From Kallotenue papyrolyticum (GTDB lineage Bacteria > Chloroflexota > Chloroflexia > Chloroflexales > Kallotenuaceae), in NCBI RefSeq assembly GCF_000526415.1, contig NZ_JAGA01000002.1, positions 1,852,001 to 1,916,000 on the forward strand: a DNA stretch of 64,000 bases, read 5' to 3'. Shown piece after piece: positions 1 through 8,588 of this stretch. The notes under the pieces were generated by a model. That model was not told where the DNA came from. It did no database searches and saw only the letters and a program-made list of their open reading frames with translations. The position numbers and the translations under genes are program-made. Each line of letters begins with the position of its first letter. Within the stretch, counting starts at the first letter, position 1.

Positions 1-94
1 TGTTGACCAGCAGGATCCTATACAACAATGGCCAGCGCCGCATGGCATCCTCGCGCTTTTCCGGCAACGAACGTAGAGCAACCCACTGGTTCAT
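1..94 (-). CDS. Incomplete gene (N-terminus only), function unknown
   Basis: An open frame starts at the ATG at 94 and runs off the left edge of the window, giving 31 residues that begin MNQWVALRSLPEKRED and end in a hydrophobic stretch (WPLLYRILLVN). It lies 12 nt downstream of the WecG-type glycosyltransferase stop on the same strand, and a GAGAGGAAA ribosome site fits the start, so it is probably translated from the same transcript. A charged N-terminus followed by a hydrophobic run would suit a membrane protein of cell-surface polysaccharide assembly, but too little is visible to name it. Confidence 0.55.
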   Translation of the reverse strand, partial: MNQWVALRSLPEKREDAMRRWPLLYRILLVN

Positions 95-106
95 GGTTTC
101 CTCTCG

Positions 107-877
107 TTATTGTACCGATCCGTGGCGCCGCGCGCGGCAGTGCTCGCGCAGCACCGCCAGGGGAAAGCGTACCACCGCGGTCCAGATGCGCTGCCAACGC
201 CAGGGCTGGCGCAGCAGGCGGTAGAACCACTCCAGCCCCAGGCGGCGCATCAGCCGCGGCGCGCGCGGCACTGCGCCCGACAGGTAGTCGAAGGAGCCGC
301 CCACGCCCAGCGCCACAGGGATGCCCAGCTCAGGCTGGTTGCGCGCAATCCACAGGTCCTGCGCGGGCGAGCCATAGGCGACCAGCAGGATATCGGGCCG
401 TGCCTGCCGCAGGCGTGCCCGAATGGTTGCTTCGTCCTCCGGACGTGGCGAGCCGGCGTAGCAGCCGGCGATCACCACGCCCGGAAAGCGCTGCTGTAGG
501 GTTGCCGCCGCGGCTTCGGCGATGCCCGGTGCTGCGCCCAGCAGAAACAGGCGCGCGCCGGTGCGCGCGCTCAGCGCGGCCAGCCGCTCGCACAACTCAA
601 CGCCTGGTACGCGCCGGCGTAAACGCTGGCCGGTCAGGCGCGCCGCCAGCAACAGGCCGGTGCCATCGGGCACGGCCAGATCGGCGCGGCACAGCACCTC
701 ACGAAAGATGGGATGGCGCTGTGCCGTCATGACGAATTCGGGATTGACCGTCACCACATGGTGCGTGCCGCCGGCGCGCAGCATCGCCTCGATGCGCGCG
801 ACGGCTTCGTCCATATCCACATCATCGATGCGCACGCCCAGCAACCTGGCGTGCGCTGGAGAAGATCGCCCGGACAT
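107..877 (-). CDS. WecG/TagA/CpsF family glycosyltransferase
   Basis: This 256-residue protein matches the WecG/TagA/CpsF (GT26) family, which transfers a sugar such as N-acetylmannosamine(uronic acid) to a lipid-linked acceptor at the cytoplasmic face of the membrane. Family signatures are visible in order: TVNPEF at 43-48, PDGTG at 70-74, a YGSPAQDLW block at 168-176, GVGGSFD at 191-197 and GLEWFYRL at 214-221. The length is normal. The ATG at 877 has an AGGAGG only one base upstream, too close for good pairing, and a TATAGT lies 7 nt upstream, so the mRNA may be nearly leaderless. The next gene follows after 12 nt. The exact acceptor and sugar cannot be told from sequence. Confidence 0.9.
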   Translation of the reverse strand: MSGRSSPAHARLLGVRIDDVDMDEAVARIEAMLRAGGTHHVVTVNPEFVMTAQRHPIFREVLCRADLAVPDGTGLLLAARLTGQRLRRRVPGVELCERLAALSARTGARLFLLGAAPGIAEAAAATLQQRFPGVVIAGCYAGSPRPEDEATIRARLRQARPDILLVAYGSPAQDLWIARNQPELGIPVALGVGGSFDYLSGAVPRAPRLMRRLGLEWFYRLLRQPWRWQRIWTAVVRFPLAVLREHCRARRHGSVQ

Positions 878-885
878 GCCTCCTA

Positions 886-909
886 CTATACCGCATCCCG
901 GCGGTATAG
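886..909. promoter_or_regulatory. Perfect 9-bp inverted repeat overlapping the presumed -10 of the WecG-like gene
   Basis: CTATACCGC (886-894) and GCGGTATAG (901-909) are perfect inverted copies separated by 6 nt. On the minus strand the downstream arm contains TATAGT, 7 nt before the ATG of the glycosyltransferase. The palindrome therefore sits where an operator would block RNA polymerase. The neighbouring HTH gene ends only 29 nt away, but its own upstream palindrome has a different half-site, so the regulator is not identified. Confidence 0.5.
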
Positions 910-937
910 CTGCAGGCAGCCGGCGGAGGGTGGGGCG

Positions 938-1315
938 CTACGCCGCGCGTGAATCCCAGAAGTGGCGCGGCAGGTCGTGCTGGTAGGGTGCGTAGCGTTC
1001 GATCTCGCGCAGCACCTGCAACAATTCCATGCGCAGCAGCGGATCGGCGAAGCACTCCTGCAGCAGCCGCAGCGCCTGGCACGTCTCGCCGTGCGCGGCG
1101 CAGGCATAGCGACCGTCGCGCTCTTCGAGCACGCCCGCGCGTACCAGGTCGGCCAGCGCATGCTCGACGCTCCAACGGTCGCGATACACGCGCTCGGCAA
1201 TCTCGGCTGCCGTCAGCGACAGCGCGGGCCGTTCGGCGAACAGGACCGCGATCGCCAGCTTGCAGGAGGATGTGATGGCGGTCTCCAACAGTGCTTGTAT
1301 GCGGGGGTCGAGCAT
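938..1315 (-). CDS. Small winged-helix (HTH) protein, putative transcriptional regulator
   Basis: The 125-residue protein begins MLDPRIQALLETAI at the ATG at 1315, chosen because GGAGAGGAGG sits 7 nt upstream. Residues about 15-70 have the helix pattern of a winged-helix DNA-binding domain (LSLTAAEIAERVYRDRW followed by a recognition-like helix and the wing LEERDGRYACA). The C-terminal half is helical with a hydrophobic repeat, which would suit dimerisation. It is divergent from the helicase gene, and the shared intergenic region carries an 11-bp inverted repeat that could be its operator. The ligand and targets are unknown. Confidence 0.6.
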   Translation of the reverse strand: MLDPRIQALLETAITSSCKLAIAVLFAERPALSLTAAEIAERVYRDRWSVEHALADLVRAGVLEERDGRYACAAHGETCQALRLLQECFADPLLRMELLQVLREIERYAPYQHDLPRHFWDSRAA

Positions 1316-1394
1316 AGAGCGGCCTCCTCTCCCTGATCTCCGTCGATCAGCACAGTACGCGTTGGGGGGCAATGCGGAGGCGAACAGACGTCAA

Positions 1395-1424
1395 TGCTAT
1401 ACTGTGTCTGGAGACAGTATAGCA
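1395..1424. promoter_or_regulatory. 11-bp perfect inverted repeat, candidate operator between HTH gene and helicase
   Basis: TGCTATACTGT (1395-1405) is repeated as its reverse complement ACAGTATAGCA (1414-1424) with an 8-nt spacer. It ends next to the AAGGAG ribosome site of the helicase gene, in the region shared with the divergent winged-helix gene. Dyads of this size are typical of dimeric repressors. Autoregulation by the adjacent HTH protein is the simplest hypothesis. A hairpin in the helicase 5' UTR is the alternative. Confidence 0.5.
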
Positions 1425-1438
1425 GAAGGAGTACTCCT

Positions 1439-3766
1439 TTGGAAGATGCGCGCAGCATGATCGATCACCACGCCACGGTCGGCGCACGGCTGGCTGCATT
1501 GCTTAGCCACCTCCACGCCGACGCCGTCCTGCGGGAACGCATCGTCCATGTTGAGCGCATCGCGCCGCGATCGGCGGAGTGGGCTGAGCCGGAGCAGCCG
1601 CTGGCGCCACGCCTGCGCGAAGCGCTGGCGGCGCGCGGCATAACCCGTTTGTACAGCCATCAGGCGCGCGCCCTCGATCTGGCGCGCCAGGGACGGCATC
1701 TGGGCATCGTCACGGCGACTGCGTCGGGCAAGACGCTGTGCTATCACCTGCCGACGCTCGAAGCCCTGCTGGACGAGCCGCGCGCGCGCGCGCTGTACCT
1801 GTTTCCGACCAAGGCGCTGGCCCAGGATCAACTGCGCGCGCTGCGCGAGCTGTCCGGCGCGCGCCTGCCGCACGTGCGCGCCGCGATCTACGATGGCGAT
1901 ACGCCCCCATCCGAACGCGCCGGCATTCGCGCCACTGCCAATATTGTGCTCTCCAATCCCGACATGCTGCACATCGGGATCTTGCCCAACCACGGCGCCT
2001 GGAGCCGCTTTCTGAGCCGTCTGCGCGTGGTGGTGATCGACGAGGCGCACGTCTATCGCGGTGTCTTCGGCTCGCACGTGGCGCTGGTGTTGCGCCGCCT
2101 GCGCCGTCTGTGCCACCACTACGGCAGCGATCCCCAGTTCATCTTCGCCTCGGCGACGATCGGCAATCCGCGCGAACACCTCCAGGCCTTGCTCGGCGAC
2201 GACGTGGCGATCATCGAGGGCAACGGCGCGCCCGCCGGCGCGCGCACGCTGCTCTTCTGGAATCCGCCGCTGATCGATGTCGTCACCAATCAGCGCGCCT
2301 CCACCAACATCGAAACTACCTTCCTGTTCAGTGCGCTGATCGAGCGTGAGATCAAAACGCTGGTCTTCACCAAGGCGCGCAAGATCGCCGAGCTGATCCT
2401 GCGCTATGCCCGTGATCGGCTGCCTGAAGCGCTGCGTGGGCGAGTCGCCTCCTACCGCGCCGGCTACCAGCCCGAGGAGCGCCGCGCCATCGAGCGCGCG
2501 CTGTTCAACGACGAGCTGCTCGGGCTGGTGGCCACCAATGCCATGGAGCTGGGCGTCGATGTCGGCGGGCTGGATGCGACGATCCTCAACGGCTATCCCG
2601 GCACCGTCGCCAGCACCTGGCAGCAGTGGGGGCGCGCCGGACGCGGCAGGCAGCCCAGCCTGGGCGTGCTGGTCGCGCTGGATGATCCCATGGATCAGTA
2701 CTGGATGCGCCACCCCCACGAGTTCTTTGCGCGGCCCCACGAGCAGGCGCGCGTCGCGCTCGATAATCCCTACATTCTGGATGATCACCTGCGCTGCGCC
2801 GCCTATGAGCTACCGTTGGCGCCGGACGAAACAGCGGCATGGTTTGGCGCGGCAGCGCTGGAGCGCGTGGGTGCGCTGCTGGACGCGGGCCTGCTGCGCG
2901 AACGGCAGGGATTGGCCTACGTGCCGCCGGACGTCTTTCCGGCACAGGCGGTTTCGATCCGCGCTACAGGCGGTGAGACCGTCGAGCTGCGCACCGAGAG
3001 CGGCGCGTTGATCGAGCGGGTACCGCTGCATCGCGCGCCCTTCGAGATTCACGGCGGCGCGATCTATCTTCATCAAGGCGAGAGCTACCTAGTGCTCGAT
3101 CTGGATCTCACTGCGCGCGTCGCTACGGCGCGACAGACCGATGTCACCTACTACACCCAGCCGCTGGACGTGACCGATGTGCATGTGCTCGAGACGCGCT
3201 TGAGTCGTCCTGCGGGCACCACGACGGCTGCCTTTGGCCTTGTCGATGTGCGCCGTACCGTCGTCGGCTATCGCCGCAAAGCGCTCTACACCGATCAGGT
3301 ACTCAGCGAGCACGAGCTGGAGCTCCCGCCGCAGCAATTCGTGACGCAGGCGGTGTGGTGGACGCTGCCGCACGCGCTGGCCGAGCGTCTCCGGCAGGCG
3401 CAGTGCGATCTGCCCGGCGGGCTGCACGCCGCTGAGCATGCGATGATCGCGCTGCTGCCGCTGCTGGCAATGTGCGACCGCTGGGACATCGGCGGCGTTT
3501 CGACCGCCTGGCATCCCGATACCGGCGCGGCGACCGTGTTTGTGTATGATGGCGTGCCCGGCGGTGTGGGCATCAGCGAGCTGGGCTATGCCGAGCTGGA
3601 GCGTTGGTGGCGCATGACGCGCGATCTGTTGCGCGACTGCCCCTGCGCCGAGGGCTGCCCAAGCTGCGTGCAGAGCCCCAAGTGTGGCAACGGCAATCAG
3701 CCGCTGGACAAACAGGTGGCGCTGGCGATCCTCCAGAGCGTGCTGGGCGAGTCGCCCGCGGCCTAA
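1439..3766 (+). CDS. DEAH-box helicase with DUF1998, MrfA-like DNA repair helicase
   Basis: The protein is a superfamily-2 helicase of the MrfA/YprA type (mitomycin repair factor A in Bacillus subtilis, 3'-5' helicase acting on crosslinked DNA). Numbered from the internal ATG at 1457, the Walker A block TATASGKT is at 86-93, the DEAH box at 195-198 and SATIGNP follows as motif III. A helicase C domain with WGRAGRG comes next. The C-terminal DUF1998-type region ends in a cysteine cluster, CPCAEGCPSCVQSPKCG near 728-743, the metal-binding signature of this family. I place the start at the TTG at 1439 because AGAAGGAG lies 7 nt upstream. The ATG at 1457 has only a weak site. The gene is convergent with the ChlI-like gene, with 7 nt between stops. 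Confidence 0.88.
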   Translation: MEDARSMIDHHATVGARLAALLSHLHADAVLRERIVHVERIAPRSAEWAEPEQPLAPRLREALAARGITRLYSHQARALDLARQGRHLGIVTATASGKTLCYHLPTLEALLDEPRARALYLFPTKALAQDQLRALRELSGARLPHVRAAIYDGDTPPSERAGIRATANIVLSNPDMLHIGILPNHGAWSRFLSRLRVVVIDEAHVYRGVFGSHVALVLRRLRRLCHHYGSDPQFIFASATIGNPREHLQALLGDDVAIIEGNGAPAGARTLLFWNPPLIDVVTNQRASTNIETTFLFSALIEREIKTLVFTKARKIAELILRYARDRLPEALRGRVASYRAGYQPEERRAIERALFNDELLGLVATNAMELGVDVGGLDATILNGYPGTVASTWQQWGRAGRGRQPSLGVLVALDDPMDQYWMRHPHEFFARPHEQARVALDNPYILDDHLRCAAYELPLAPDETAAWFGAAALERVGALLDAGLLRERQGLAYVPPDVFPAQAVSIRATGGETVELRTESGALIERVPLHRAPFEIHGGAIYLHQGESYLVLDLDLTARVATARQTDVTYYTQPLDVTDVHVLETRLSRPAGTTTAAFGLVDVRRTVVGYRRKALYTDQVLSEHELELPPQQFVTQAVWWTLPHALAERLRQAQCDLPGGLHAAEHAMIALLPLLAMCDRWDIGGVSTAWHPDTGAATVFVYDGVPGGVGISELGYAELERWWRMTRDLLRDCPCAEGCPSCVQSPKCGNGNQPLDKQVALAILQSVLGESPAA

Positions 3767-3773
3767 GTGCCGT

Positions 3774-4838
3774 TTAGCGCCGGCGCGCGGCAGCCTCGTG
3801 ACGTGTTGCCTGCGCGAGCGCCTGCTGGATCAACGCCTGTTCCTCGGCGACACGCTGTGCTTCACAGGCAATCGTCTCCGAACGGCGCTGGCGCAGCACC
3901 AGCGGCGCGACGCGGCGCACGTCGTCGGCCTGCGCTGCGGGGCGCCCTTCCAGCGCGGCCAGGGCGCGCGCCGCTTCCAGCAGCACGATCTCGGCGCGCT
4001 GTGAGGGAATGCCAAGCATGTCAACCAGCGTGATCGCCAGACGCTCGGCCGCTTCATCGGGTTGGATCGCCGGCAGCCCTGCCCGCGCTACCAGCACCTG
4101 TCCCGCCAGTGCGGCGGTCTCAGCGGCATAGCGCGCGCGAAAGTCCTCCGCATCGGCCTGAAAAGCGCGCGCGCGACGCAGCGCTTCCAGGCGCTCGGCG
4201 CCGGCCTCCAGTGGCGCGACCCAGACCCGCAGGCCGAAGCGATCCAGAATCTGCGGACGCAGGCGCCCCTCTTCGGGGTTCATCGAGCCGATCAACACGA
4301 AGCGCGAGGGGTAGAGGCTGATCATGGCGCCGCGCCGGACAAAGGTGCGGCCCTGGGCAGCGGCGTCTAGGATTGCATCGGCGATGGCCGCATCGAGCAG
4401 ATTGATCTCATCCACGTATAGCACGTTGCCGTGCGCTACGGCCAGCACGCCGGGTTCGAGCAGCACGCGCCGTTGCTCCAGCGCCACCCGTTCGTTGATG
4501 CCGCCTACCACGTCCTCCAGGCGGGCGTTGAGCGGCAGTTCGATCAGGCGCATCGGCTCGGTGATCAGCAGCGACTCGCCGCGTTGTAGGCGCTCGCGGC
4601 AGGCGGGACACAGCGCCTCCGGCTCATCAGGGGTGCAGCCATGCCGGCAGAGCGGACGCGTTACCGGCGGCATCAGATCGAGCAGCGCGCGCACGGCGGT
4701 GGTTTTGCCCACGCCGTAGGGACCTTCCAGCAACACACCGCCGATCGCCGGGTTGATCAGTGCCAGCAGCAGCGCCAGCTTAAGCTGATCCTGACCGACC
4801 AGCGCCGCAAAGGGATAGACGGGTGGGCGATCCACCAT
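3774..4838 (-). CDS. Magnesium-chelatase ChlI/BchI-type AAA+ ATPase
   Basis: The 354-residue AAA+ protein carries Walker A GPYGVGKTT (39-47), Walker B VLYVDEIN (139-146) and the ChlI-style GSMNPEEGRLRPQILDRFGL block. Four cysteines (64, 68, 77, 80) form a CxxxC...CxxC zinc-ribbon-like insert found in many ChlI-like proteins. In phototrophs ChlI/BchI drives Mg insertion into protoporphyrin together with the D and H subunits. No chlD or chlH gene is present here, so it could equally be a cobaltochelatase-type or MoxR-like unfoldase in a non-phototroph. It follows DUF503 on the same strand with a 41-nt gap. Confidence 0.75.
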   Translation of the reverse strand: MVDRPPVYPFAALVGQDQLKLALLLALINPAIGGVLLEGPYGVGKTTAVRALLDLMPPVTRPLCRHGCTPDEPEALCPACRERLQRGESLLITEPMRLIELPLNARLEDVVGGINERVALEQRRVLLEPGVLAVAHGNVLYVDEINLLDAAIADAILDAAAQGRTFVRRGAMISLYPSRFVLIGSMNPEEGRLRPQILDRFGLRVWVAPLEAGAERLEALRRARAFQADAEDFRARYAAETAALAGQVLVARAGLPAIQPDEAAERLAITLVDMLGIPSQRAEIVLLEAARALAALEGRPAAQADDVRRVAPLVLRQRRSETIACEAQRVAEEQALIQQALAQATRHEAAARRR

Positions 4839-4879
4839 ACGCGTTGCATACCCCCAGGCTCAGCGCGGCTGACCGCGCT

Positions 4880-5164
4880 TCACAGGAGTTCGATCTCGGC
4901 GCGGCTGACGCTCAGATCGGGCCGATGTGCGTACAGCCAATCAACGATCGCGCGCAGTTGCTCCTGCGCATACTGTCCATCGGATGATACGCACACCACG
5001 CCGATCTGCGCAACCTGCCAACGGTCCTGTTGGCCCACCTCCGCAGTGGATACGTTGAATTCGTTCCTGAGGCGCTGCAGCACCGATTTGACGACGCTGC
5101 GCTTGTCTTTGAGCGAGCGCGCCGATGGGATGTAGATCTCAAGTAGTAGGCTTCCGATGATCAT
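4880..5164 (-). CDS. DUF503 family protein (YlxP-like)
   Basis: The 94-residue product starting MIIGSLLLEIYIPSARSLKDKR matches the DUF503/YlxP family: a small alpha/beta protein with the conserved ARSLKDKR motif, often encoded near ribosome-maturation genes and of unknown biochemical role. The ATG at 5164 fits the family N-terminus. A GTG at 5194 would add ten residues and directly follows the TGA (5195-5197) of the upstream LON-domain gene, so translational coupling from that GTG is a real alternative. Confidence 0.8.
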   Translation of the reverse strand: MIIGSLLLEIYIPSARSLKDKRSVVKSVLQRLRNEFNVSTAEVGQQDRWQVAQIGVVCVSSDGQYAQEQLRAIVDWLYAHRPDLSVSRAEIELL

Positions 5165-5194
5165 AGGGCGGGCGGGTGCTTCTGAATGTGACAC

Positions 5195-5836
5195 TCAGTT
5201 GAGCGACCAGGGACCAGACGTGGTGGGAGGTGGCGTGTCGGCGTGTTTGGGCAGCAGCTCGATCTCGCGCTGCAGCGCATCGGCGATCGCCGCCAGGCGT
5301 TCTTCCAGGTCGGCTTCCAACAACTGTTGCTTGGAATAATCGATCACGCGGAATTGTGCGGCCAGTTGGTACGATAGCGCAATCGGGTCATCGGGCAGGT
5401 CATCCATCTCGCTCTGAATGCCGGTGGCGTGCAGCAACGCCTCGCGATGGCGGGCATACAACTGTTGGATCGCACGGGCCAGGTTGATCGCCTCGCTCGT
5501 CACCCGGTCTGCCAGGTACTCCACCTCGGCGGTCAGGTAGGGCTGGCGCTGGACGATCTGACGAATACGGAAGCGACGCTCGCCCACGGCTGAGAGCAGC
5601 ATCAGGCCGCCCTCCAGGCGCAACAACTGTTGAATCACCGCCGTGGTGCCGACCTCATAGGGCACAGCCGGGCCACCCACCTCCTCGCCCTCGCGGATCA
5701 GCACCACGCCAAACGGCTGGCGCTGCTCCAGGCAACGCCCGATCATCAAGCGGTAGCGCGGCTCAAAAACCTGGAGGGGCAGTACTGCGCCGGGAAAGAG
5801 CACGGTATGCAGTGGGAAGAGCGCCAGCGGTTCCAT
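5195..5836 (-). CDS. LON substrate-binding domain protein (stand-alone Lon N-terminal domain)
   Basis: The 213-residue protein consists of a Lon N-terminal domain only (MEPLALFPLHTVLFPGAVLPLQVFEPRY, then GVVLIREGEEVG and a GERRFRI block) with a helical tail. There is no AAA+ ATPase or serine protease domain, so it is not a Lon protease. Such stand-alone proteins are widespread and are presumed to bind unfolded polypeptides, but their role is poorly known. The start at 5836 has GAGGTG 4-9 nt upstream and lies one base beyond the tRNA nucleotidyltransferase stop (5838). The tight spacing means both are on one transcript. Confidence 0.85.
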   Translation of the reverse strand: MEPLALFPLHTVLFPGAVLPLQVFEPRYRLMIGRCLEQRQPFGVVLIREGEEVGGPAVPYEVGTTAVIQQLLRLEGGLMLLSAVGERRFRIRQIVQRQPYLTAEVEYLADRVTSEAINLARAIQQLYARHREALLHATGIQSEMDDLPDDPIALSYQLAAQFRVIDYSKQQLLEADLEERLAAIADALQREIELLPKHADTPPPTTSGPWSLN

Positions 5837-5837
5837 C

Positions 5838-7145
5838 TCACACCTCGCTGTGTCTGCTGGGATCGTAGCACGATCCCGCGTGCTCGTCATCCCTCAGACG
5901 CTCGAGCCAGGCCAGCGCCTCGTCGCGCGTGGTGATCATGCCGCTGAGTTGGGCCTGGCGCAGGGCACGCAGGATCCGGCCATACGTTGGCCCCGGCGCG
6001 ATGCCAAGCGCCCGCAGCTCCTCGCCGCTCAGCAGTGGCGGCAACGGCCGGATCTCGTCGAGGTACCGGCGCAGGTTCGCCTGGATGGTGGCGGGGCTAC
6101 TCAATGCCAGGGCGTGCAACAGCGCCACCGGAAAGCGGCGCAGCAGGGCCTCCAGCGCCACAGCGTCCAACGGACGGTCGAGCGGCAGCGCCAGGAGTTG
6201 GGGCAGCTCGCGCGCCAACGTGCGCGCCCAGGCCGGCAGGTTGTAGCGCTCGCCAAAGGCCTGTCGTGCTGCGGGCGTCATGGCCAGCCACAACAATGCC
6301 AGATAGACCTGCGGCAGGAGCTGGGGCGCGAGGCTGCGGCGCGCCGCGGGAAAGGTGGTGAAGATGCTGGGCGACCAGCTTAGGCCGAGCTGTGGCAGTG
6401 CATTCCAGGTGTGGAGCAGCGCCAGAGCGCGCTCCGGCGCGGGCTCATCCAGCAGCAGCCAGATCTCGTTGAGCAGGCGCGGGGGCGAGGTGCGCAGCAG
6501 CAGTTCCTGGCGCACCGCCGCATCGATCAGGCGCCGCGTGTGGGGCACCACCGCCAGTTCGAGGCGGGCGACGAAGCGCGCCGCGCGCAGGATGCGCGTG
6601 GGATCGTCCTCAAAGGAAGCATCGTGCAGCACGCGCAGGCGGCGCCGCGCCAGATCCTCGCGTCCGTTGAAGGGATCCAGCAGCACTACGTCACCATCGG
6701 GCAAGAGCCGCAGCGCCAGGGTGTTGATCGTGAAGTCGCGCCGGGCCAGATCCTCCTGGATTGTCGCCGGCTCGACGATCGGCAGCGCGGCGGGTGCGGG
6801 ATAGCGCTCGCGACGCGCCGTCACCACATCGATGGTGAGCGGCTGCCCCTGATGTTCAAGCGCAACGGTCGCGGTGCGAAAGGCGGCGTGCTGCGTCAGG
6901 CGGCCGTCGGTGGCGCTGGCCAGTGCTTCGGCCAGCAGCCAGGCGTCGCCTTCGACAACCAGGTCCAGCTCGACAATCGGCAGGCCCAGCAGCGCATCGC
7001 GCACCGGCCCGCCCACCAGGTAGAGCGGGAGCTGCAGCGCGGCCGCGCGTTCGATCGCCAGCGCCAGCACTTCGCGCGCCGCGGGCGTGAGCGCCTGGGT
7101 CAGCTGTTGCCGGAGCGTCTCAGCGTCAGGTGCCGGGAGACTCAC
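5838..7145 (-). CDS. cca: tRNA nucleotidyltransferase / poly(A) polymerase family protein (CCA-adding type)
   Basis: The 435-residue protein has the class II nucleotidyltransferase head ([12 protein letters not shown] at 43-54, ELDLVVEGD at 59-67), the [11 protein letters not shown] block and the [11 protein letters not shown] neck helix. It should add or repair the 3' CCA of tRNAs. The metal-binding pair is usually DxD but reads Glu59-x-Asp61 here, a conservative but notable change. The C-terminus lacks an obvious HD phosphohydrolase motif. It starts with GTG at 7145 in a 4-nt GTGA overlap with the hisB stop. The poly(A)-polymerase alternative cannot be excluded. Confidence 0.85.
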   Translation of the reverse strand: MSLPAPDAETLRQQLTQALTPAAREVLALAIERAAALQLPLYLVGGPVRDALLGLPIVELDLVVEGDAWLLAEALASATDGRLTQHAAFRTATVALEHQGQPLTIDVVTARRERYPAPAALPIVEPATIQEDLARRDFTINTLALRLLPDGDVVLLDPFNGREDLARRRLRVLHDASFEDDPTRILRAARFVARLELAVVPHTRRLIDAAVRQELLLRTSPPRLLNEIWLLLDEPAPERALALLHTWNALPQLGLSWSPSIFTTFPAARRSLAPQLLPQVYLALLWLAMTPAARQAFGERYNLPAWARTLARELPQLLALPLDRPLDAVALEALLRRFPVALLHALALSSPATIQANLRRYLDEIRPLPPLLSGEELRALGIAPGPTYGRILRALRQAQLSGMITTRDEALAWLERLRDDEHAGSCYDPSRHSEV

Positions 7146-7732
7146 AATACGCCCTTGGTGCTAGGAATGGCGCCCTTGAGCCGTTCGTCGATGCGCGTCG
7201 CCGCGTCCAGGGCGCGCGCAAAGGCTTTGAAGAGCCCTTCGCACTTGTGGTGATCGTTACGGCCATAGTGCACGCGCAGGTGCGCCGTCAGTCGCGCATG
7301 CACGGCGATCGACTCGAAAATGTGCCAGATCAGATCGGTGGCCAGCCCGCCGATGCGGTCGCTCCCGAACTCGGCATCGACCACCGCGTAGGGTCGCCCG
7401 CTGATGTCGATGGCGGCGAAGCACAGCGCCTCATCCATGGGCACGAAGGCGTGGGCGGTCCGCACAATGCCGGCGCGCTCGCCCAGCGCGCGGTCGATGG
7501 CCTGTCCCAGACAGATCGCCACATCCTCGACGGTATGGTGCTCGTCGATGTGCAGGTCGCCGGCGCACTGCACGCTCAGATCGAACTGGCCATGCCGCGC
7601 CAGATGGTCGAGCATGTGATCGAAAAAGCCCACGCCGGTGCTGACGGTGGCCTGGCCGCTGCCGTCCAGGTTGAGCGTCAGGCGCACCTGCGTTTCTTTG
7701 GTGATGCGTTCAATCGTGGCGCTGCGTGTCAT
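7142..7732 (-). CDS. hisB: Imidazoleglycerol-phosphate dehydratase
   Basis: The 196-residue product is a monofunctional HisB, which dehydrates imidazoleglycerol phosphate to imidazole-acetol phosphate in histidine synthesis. The Mn-binding histidine motifs are intact: [13 protein letters not shown] near 35-47, DEHHTVED near 63-70, and [17 protein letters not shown] near the C-terminus. The ATG at 7732 has an AAGG ribosome site. It lies downstream of hisC and hisN and overlaps the cca start by 4 nt. The HAD phosphatase domain fused in E. coli HisB is absent, consistent with the separate HisN-like gene next door. Confidence 0.95.
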   Translation of the reverse strand: MTRSATIERITKETQVRLTLNLDGSGQATVSTGVGFFDHMLDHLARHGQFDLSVQCAGDLHIDEHHTVEDVAICLGQAIDRALGERAGIVRTAHAFVPMDEALCFAAIDISGRPYAVVDAEFGSDRIGGLATDLIWHIFESIAVHARLTAHLRVHYGRNDHHKCEGLFKAFARALDAATRIDERLKGAIPSTKGVL

Positions 7733-7775
7733 ATGCCTTGTTCCAGATCGATAGCGTCCAGGCCCACCGCCCGCA

Positions 7776-7803
7776 GGGCCGCCGCACGGGCGGCCCCTAC
7801 GGC
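7776..7803. repeat. REP-like palindrome containing the hisN stop codon
   Basis: GGGCCGCC (7776-7783) and GGCGGCCC (7789-7796) form a perfect 8-bp stem with a GCACG loop, ending in the sequence CCCCTACGG. On the minus strand this reads CCGTAGGGGCCGCC and supplies the TAG stop of hisN. The same CCGTAGGGGCCGCC string ends leuB at 21101-21113, and a GTAGGGGCGGG palindrome lies in the transposase gene near 52000. The element could stabilise mRNA or terminate between hisN and hisB. Confidence 0.6.
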
Positions 7804-8570
7804 TTGATCGCGGCCATGACCGCTTCGAACAGCAGGCCGTTGGTTGCGATGGCGTTGCCGCCGTGAATTGTCGGCGCGCCGTTCCAGTCGGTGAAGGTGC
7901 CGCCCGCTTCCTGGACGATCGGCAGCAGTGCGGCGCAGTCCCACACATTCATGATCGGATCGAGCATGATCTCGGCGCGACCGGTGGCCACCAGCACATG
8001 GCCATAGCAGTCGCCCCAGGTGCGCACAATGCGCGCGCGGCGGCGGAGCCGATCGTAGGCCGTTTGCCGGCCATAGGCAGCGAAGGACTCGCCGTCGGAG
8101 CAGAGCAGCACCGCATCTTCGACACGCTCTACGTTGCTGACGGACGCGCGGCGTCCGTTGAGCGTGCAGCCCTCGCCACGCGCCGCGGCCACCATCTCAT
8201 CCAGCGCCGGCAGATAGCACACGCCGACCACCGGCTCGCCGTCGCGCTCCAGGCCGACCAGCACACCATAGAGCGGCACGCCCTGCACAAAGGATTTGGT
8301 GCCGTCGATCGGGTCGAGGATCCAGCGCCAGCGCGCGCCGGGGTTGACCTCGCCGAATTCCTCGCCCAGGATCGCGTGCTCTGGAAAGCGCGCCGTGATC
8401 ATGGCGCGCAGCCGCTCTTCGGCCTGGCGGTCGGCGATGGTGACGGGCGTCTGATCGGCTTTGAGCTCGGGCACGATGCCGGTGCCGAAGTAGGCCAGCG
8501 TGACCTTGCCGGCCTGGTAGGCCAGCTCCTGAGCGAAATCCAGCAGCGCGCGGATCGGTTCGTCGGGCAT
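7797..8570 (-). CDS. hisN: Inositol monophosphatase family, probable histidinol-phosphatase
   Basis: The 257-residue protein has the Li-sensitive, Mg-dependent phosphatase signatures GEEFGE (about 75), [12 protein letters not shown] (about 93-104) and the C-terminal [10 protein letters not shown] motif. The fold serves inositol-1-phosphatases, CysQ and HisN. Placement between hisC and hisB makes histidinol-phosphatase, the step after HisC, the most likely role. The ATG at 8570 was chosen because GGAGGGAAC lies immediately upstream. A second ATG at 8585 is in frame but lacks a site. The stop codon lies inside a REP-like palindrome. Confidence 0.85.
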   Translation of the reverse strand: MPDEPIRALLDFAQELAYQAGKVTLAYFGTGIVPELKADQTPVTIADRQAEERLRAMITARFPEHAILGEEFGEVNPGARWRWILDPIDGTKSFVQGVPLYGVLVGLERDGEPVVGVCYLPALDEMVAAARGEGCTLNGRRASVSNVERVEDAVLLCSDGESFAAYGRQTAYDRLRRRARIVRTWGDCYGHVLVATGRAEIMLDPIMNVWDCAALLPIVQEAGGTFTDWNGAPTIHGGNAIATNGLLFEAVMAAIKP

Positions 8571-8588
8571 GTTCCCTCCGCTCATCCT

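Noticed and set aside
3774-4838. Evidence that the organism is phototrophic (bchI)
   Set aside because: ChlI-like ATPases occur in non-phototrophs. No other bacteriochlorophyll gene is in the window.
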